A stretch of DNA of 64,000 nucleotides. It comes from Cannabis sativa (Eukaryota > Streptophyta > Magnoliopsida > Rosales > Cannabaceae). A model generated the notes under the pieces. The model saw only the letters and a program-made list of their open reading frames with translations, ran no database searches and had not been told where the DNA came from. Below, piece by piece: positions 60,911-64,000 of the stretch. Numbering within the stretch: the stretch's first letter is position 1; each line of letters begins with the position of its first letter. The DNA lies in NCBI RefSeq assembly GCF_029168945.1, contig NC_083606.1:18936041-19000040 (forward strand), given 5' to 3'. Made by a program: the position numbers and the translations under genes.

Positions 60911-62075
60911 AGCTAAGTATTTTAAGAATAAAATACATTGAAGGGTATGTAAAATAGTAAATTTGTCCCTACTTGATGTAAACTGTCGATAGAGGATTAA
61001 TGACTATTTAGATTAAAATAATGAAGAATCATACCATATATGTATTTGGTATATAGAGTAGTTTTTGTAATCAAGAATGCAATTTTGAATCTATAGTGGA
61101 GTTAGGAGAAATTCATAAGTTAGAAAATTTATTCATAAATTTTGGAAACTGCTTAATAAGATATTCGTTACATAAGCCTATATGGTCCTCATATTATATG
61201 GGATAATATTGACTTTAGATTTAGTTAGTTGATATCGTAAATTAATTAGAATTTTAAAGAAGACTATATCTTATTTATGAATTTTTAATAAGGAAGGGAA
61301 AATTTGAAAAGAAAAGTAAAGAAATAGTTTATTTATTAATAAAGATACTTTATAATGCTAATTAATATATTAAAATAGTAATTTTTGGGGTAGTTATTTA
61401 TAATTGTTGAGCAAATTAAATTAGCATTTAAATAATTAGAATAGAAAAATAGCACCTTAGAAAAAGATGGAAAGTTTCATTAAATGAAATAAATATGGCA
61501 AAACACAAATCTATTTGGGCCTATGGAGGGTTTCGGACAAGGGATTGATTTTGAGAGTCATTATCTTTTCCTAAAGCCCATTCTATTCTTACTTTAACCC
61601 TGAAAGTGACCATATAAAAGGAATGTTAAGGCTTTGTAACACATAACAGTGTTTGTCTGCCAAAATAACAAAAACTAAATCGGAAAAAGCCTTCTTTTCT
61701 CTAAAGTAATTTTGAGTTCTCTTTCTCTCTTTCACTCTCAAATTTTTGGGTCTTATAGTATTGAGTAATTGGCCACACAATTCAAGGTAATACATAGATC
61801 TGTGTGGAAGACTCTGCAAAAGAAATTGTTTGTTATATTAAGGAAGTAATCCAGGTTCATTACTTGGTGATACTCTACTACGGAAATGATTCAAGGGTTA
61901 GAGTACTGAATTAAAGGAGTCATTATATTATGCTACTATTTTTGTAAGTAATCCTAATCTTTAAGGTGTTTATTATCGTTTTATGAATTTTATATTTTAG
62001 GATGTTAGAGTATATTGTTTATAATCAACAAACATGTTAGTAAATTAATATCCTGGTAAAATAAGTTCCAGACTG

Positions 62076-62248
62076 AGCCCCAAACATGGATCCCAGATCC
62101 AAACCTCAAACCCTAGACCTCAGACCCTAACCTAGATGCCTAATCCCAACCTGGCCTCGGAACATGAACCCCGACCCTAAATCCTGGACCTCGGCCCCGA
62201 CCCCAACCCCAGCTCTAATCCTAATCTAGACCCCGGCCCCAGACCTTG
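62076..62248. repeat. C-rich degenerate repeat
   Basis: Successive degenerate units of about 6-12 bases built on AACCCTAGACC/GACCCCGGCCCC make the plus strand strongly C-rich. Some units resemble plant telomere CCCTAAA, but no regular 7-base period is present. It directly follows the end of copy D's LTR. Confidence 0.7.
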
Positions 62249-62590
62249 ACCTTGAGAGAGTAAGTAATGGGAGATAAAATAATGTGAGAAAGTGATGACA
62301 GAGAAATAATGTGAGAAATTAGTGGGAGAGGAAATGATGGACAAAAGGATGAGAGAGAAAGTGGTGAGAGAAAAATAGGGAGAGCGAAAATGATGTGAGA
62401 AAAGATGAGAGAAAATAATGTGGGAAAATGATGAGAGAGGAAGTGGTGAGAGAGACTGAGGAGAGAGAGCGAGGAGAGAAAAACTAATGTGAGAAAATGA
62501 TGAAAGGAAAGTGATTAGAGAGATAATAATATAAGAAAGTGATGAGAAAAATGATGTGAGATAGAGTGGAGAAAAAATGTTGATAAAAAG
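62249..62590. repeat. Purine-rich degenerate minisatellite
   Basis: About 340 bases are almost only A and G plus TG steps, made of variants of GTGAGAAAATGATGAGAGAG with unit lengths of roughly 15-30 bases. It starts exactly where the C-rich block ends, giving a sharp strand switch in base composition. Confidence 0.75.
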
Positions 62591-63793
62591 TGAATTATTT
62601 TTTAAAAAGAAAACAATATTTTGTTGTTAGCAATATTCTTATTTTGTGTAACTTTATTTTCTGAAATTGTTTTTGAAAATAAGGCTAAACATGTCTAATT
62701 ATTCTCAAAAAATAATTTTTTATATATTTTTTAAACAATTTTTAATTATGATGCAAAAAATGTATTATAGTTCTCCAGACTACCATTAATTACTAACGGT
62801 GGAAGAATAATTGCCTAAAAATTAAAATTAAGAGATCAACTTACGAAAAAAAAAAAAAATAGAGACCAACTTATCATAAACATACAGTGAAGGGATGTGC
62901 CATATATAAATAATCTTATTATTATCATATCACATTACATACCTAGCTTTATACCATGCAATCCGTAACAACGCGTATAAATTTAGAGAAATGTTAGTAA
63001 ATAGCCTTATTTTTCTCTCTAGTAAAAGTTAATGTCTCCTTATTTTTAGAATAATAAAGCAAATATTCTTTTTTATTTTTTGCTACCTTAAATACCCTTG
63101 ACTATACATAAGGTGTTATCATATTGTGGTACATCAGTTTATTTTTCAATTATAGTTGGAGTATGTTATATACTGTAATGGATGTGTATATATATTCTAT
63201 TGAATGAATTTGGTTGTTCACTTTTTATCAACAAGTGTTGATATACAATAACTACAAAACTAGTTATTGTATATATATGAATATGAATTATATATTTCAT
63301 ACTAACTTAGAGAGAGAAAAGTTATGATATATCAATTATTGTACTAAGATAAAAAAAAATTGATGGAATATTAATTTTTAGTTTGTGGTATATACATTTT
63401 AATTATAGTATATACATTTTGTGTACAAAAATTTAACATTCAGCAAAATAAAATAATAAAATTTAGATTGTATAAAAATATACCCCAATCCTAACCTACT
63501 ATACCACTATAAAAAAATAATATACTAGCATAGTAAAAAAAAAATAGGGATTTTTACATTAGGTTTCATCTTTAGCTATTTTTTTTTACATTTTTAATAC
63601 CAATCGATTTTTTAAACATTTTTACAAAACCTTTCCTTCCTTGGATAGTTTTGTTGAAGCTGAAGTCCTAACCCTTGCCTTTTCCCAATATTTATTTCAG
63701 CCACGATTCATCTATCATTTTTAACCTCTCTCTTTCCTGTCTGTTATACTCACGATCCTCTATTTTTGTTCAACCGATTGTATTTTCCAACTG
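62591..63793. other. AT-rich intergenic DNA
   Basis: Homopolymer A/T runs and scattered TATATA words, with no coding frame, repeat array or transposon end that I recognise. From about 63640 base composition becomes more balanced, ahead of a possible gene start. Confidence 0.5.
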
Positions 63794-64000
63794 TATAAAT
63801 AGCCACAATGAGGTCATGTTCGAACTCCCCTTCACCTGCTAAAAGGTTTCCTAAGAAAACTAAAAAACTCCTCAGAAGAGCAACAAAGCTTAGGTTCAAG
63901 CTAATACCAAAATGAGGTTGAAAGGTATTGGAAAAAAGGGAAGGTCAATTGAATGTGATGTACCAGAGGGCTCTAGTTTTAGAAAAAAAGGCATCTACCA
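63794..64000 (+). CDS. Possible gene start truncated by the window edge
   Basis: TATAAATA lies at about 63794-63801. The first ATG (63808) opens only 35 codons, ending in TGA at 63913-63915. That stop overlaps a second ATG (63912) in another frame, which stays open to the window end with 29 full codons, beginning MRLKGIGKKGRSIECDVPEG. The first ATG lies too close to the TATA box to be a normal translation start. Both peptides are rich in Lys and Arg. I do not recognise the protein, and an exon or transposon-borne gene is equally possible. Confidence 0.22.

Larger units (their letters stand above)
49620..62070 (+). mobile_element. 3' end of an old copia element (copy D), split by the Tekay element
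   Basis: Bases 49628-50619 match the pol end of copy A (for example the TGGTATACCTGGTAATTTAC segment near 49779 and the RNase H block) at lower similarity. The LTR runs 50620-51365 and resumes at 60916-62070, about 1.90 kb together. It begins TGTTAGAATTTATGCCC and ends near GTAAAATAAGTTCCA; the usual CAACA terminus is missing or changed. No 5' LTR or 5' internal part is present, so the left side was lost where it meets 49620. Confidence 0.8.

Noticed and set aside
62076..62248. Interstitial telomere repeat
   Set aside because: CCCTAAA-like words occur but there is no regular 7-base period, and most units are GACCCC variants.

Overview
The window is nuclear DNA of a dicot plant. It holds one three-exon gene with plant GT-AG introns, long AT-rich spacers, and nested LTR retrotransposons of lineages known only from plants (Tat, Tekay and probably Athila in Ty3; an Angela/Tork-like family in Ty1). 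No bacterial-type gene, operon, rRNA or tRNA gene was seen. I could not fix the species.

Layout. 1-5.16 kb is the genic end. A glyoxalase-I-like (VOC) gene lies at 788-1540 behind a TATA box and three ACGTG cores. About 1.3 kb downstream, at 2804-2896, is a compact hairpin whose minus-strand 3' arm carries a 20/21 match to miR319, with a TATA-like box upstream on the same strand. This is the most interesting non-transposon signal. 5.17-28.98 kb is one old Tat-lineage Ty3 element, recognised by its two RNase H domains and an antisense coiled-coil frame downstream of pol. It is split by a complete Ty1/copia element in RT (9466-19551, TSD ACTTA), by a solo LTR inside another LTR in the second RNase H (20505-24300, inner TSD GTATG), and by a hAT-like element in its 3' LTR that itself holds a foreign solo LTR (27003-28342). 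28.98-43.19 kb is the remains of a minus-strand retroelement-borne gene of the 'putative plant transposon protein' type. It is cut by a second complete copia element (29237-39265, TSD ACAAG) and a non-autonomous hAT element (39294-40820, 8-bp TSD), and is bordered by pieces of a TRIM-like short LTR element. 43.2-49.6 kb holds a probable Athila-like LTR and gag fragment with a copia solo LTR (44548-46431, TSD GTCAC), long microsatellites and a diverged Tekay-type LTR piece. 49.6-62.07 kb is the 3' end of an old copia element whose LTR was split by a nearly complete minus-strand Tekay chromovirus (51366-60910, TSD AGCTA, 2.3-kb LTRs). 62.07-64 kb has a C-rich then purine-rich low-complexity block, AT-rich spacer, and a possible truncated gene start.

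How it works together. Apart from the glyoxalase gene and the miRNA candidate, nearly everything is a layered record of insertions that can be ordered by who interrupts whom. The two full copia elements have near-identical LTR pairs yet share a long ORF-free AT-rich block and an already decayed pol. This fits a non-autonomous family moved by proteins from another copy. All transposon reading frames seen are broken; the Tekay element is closest to intact.
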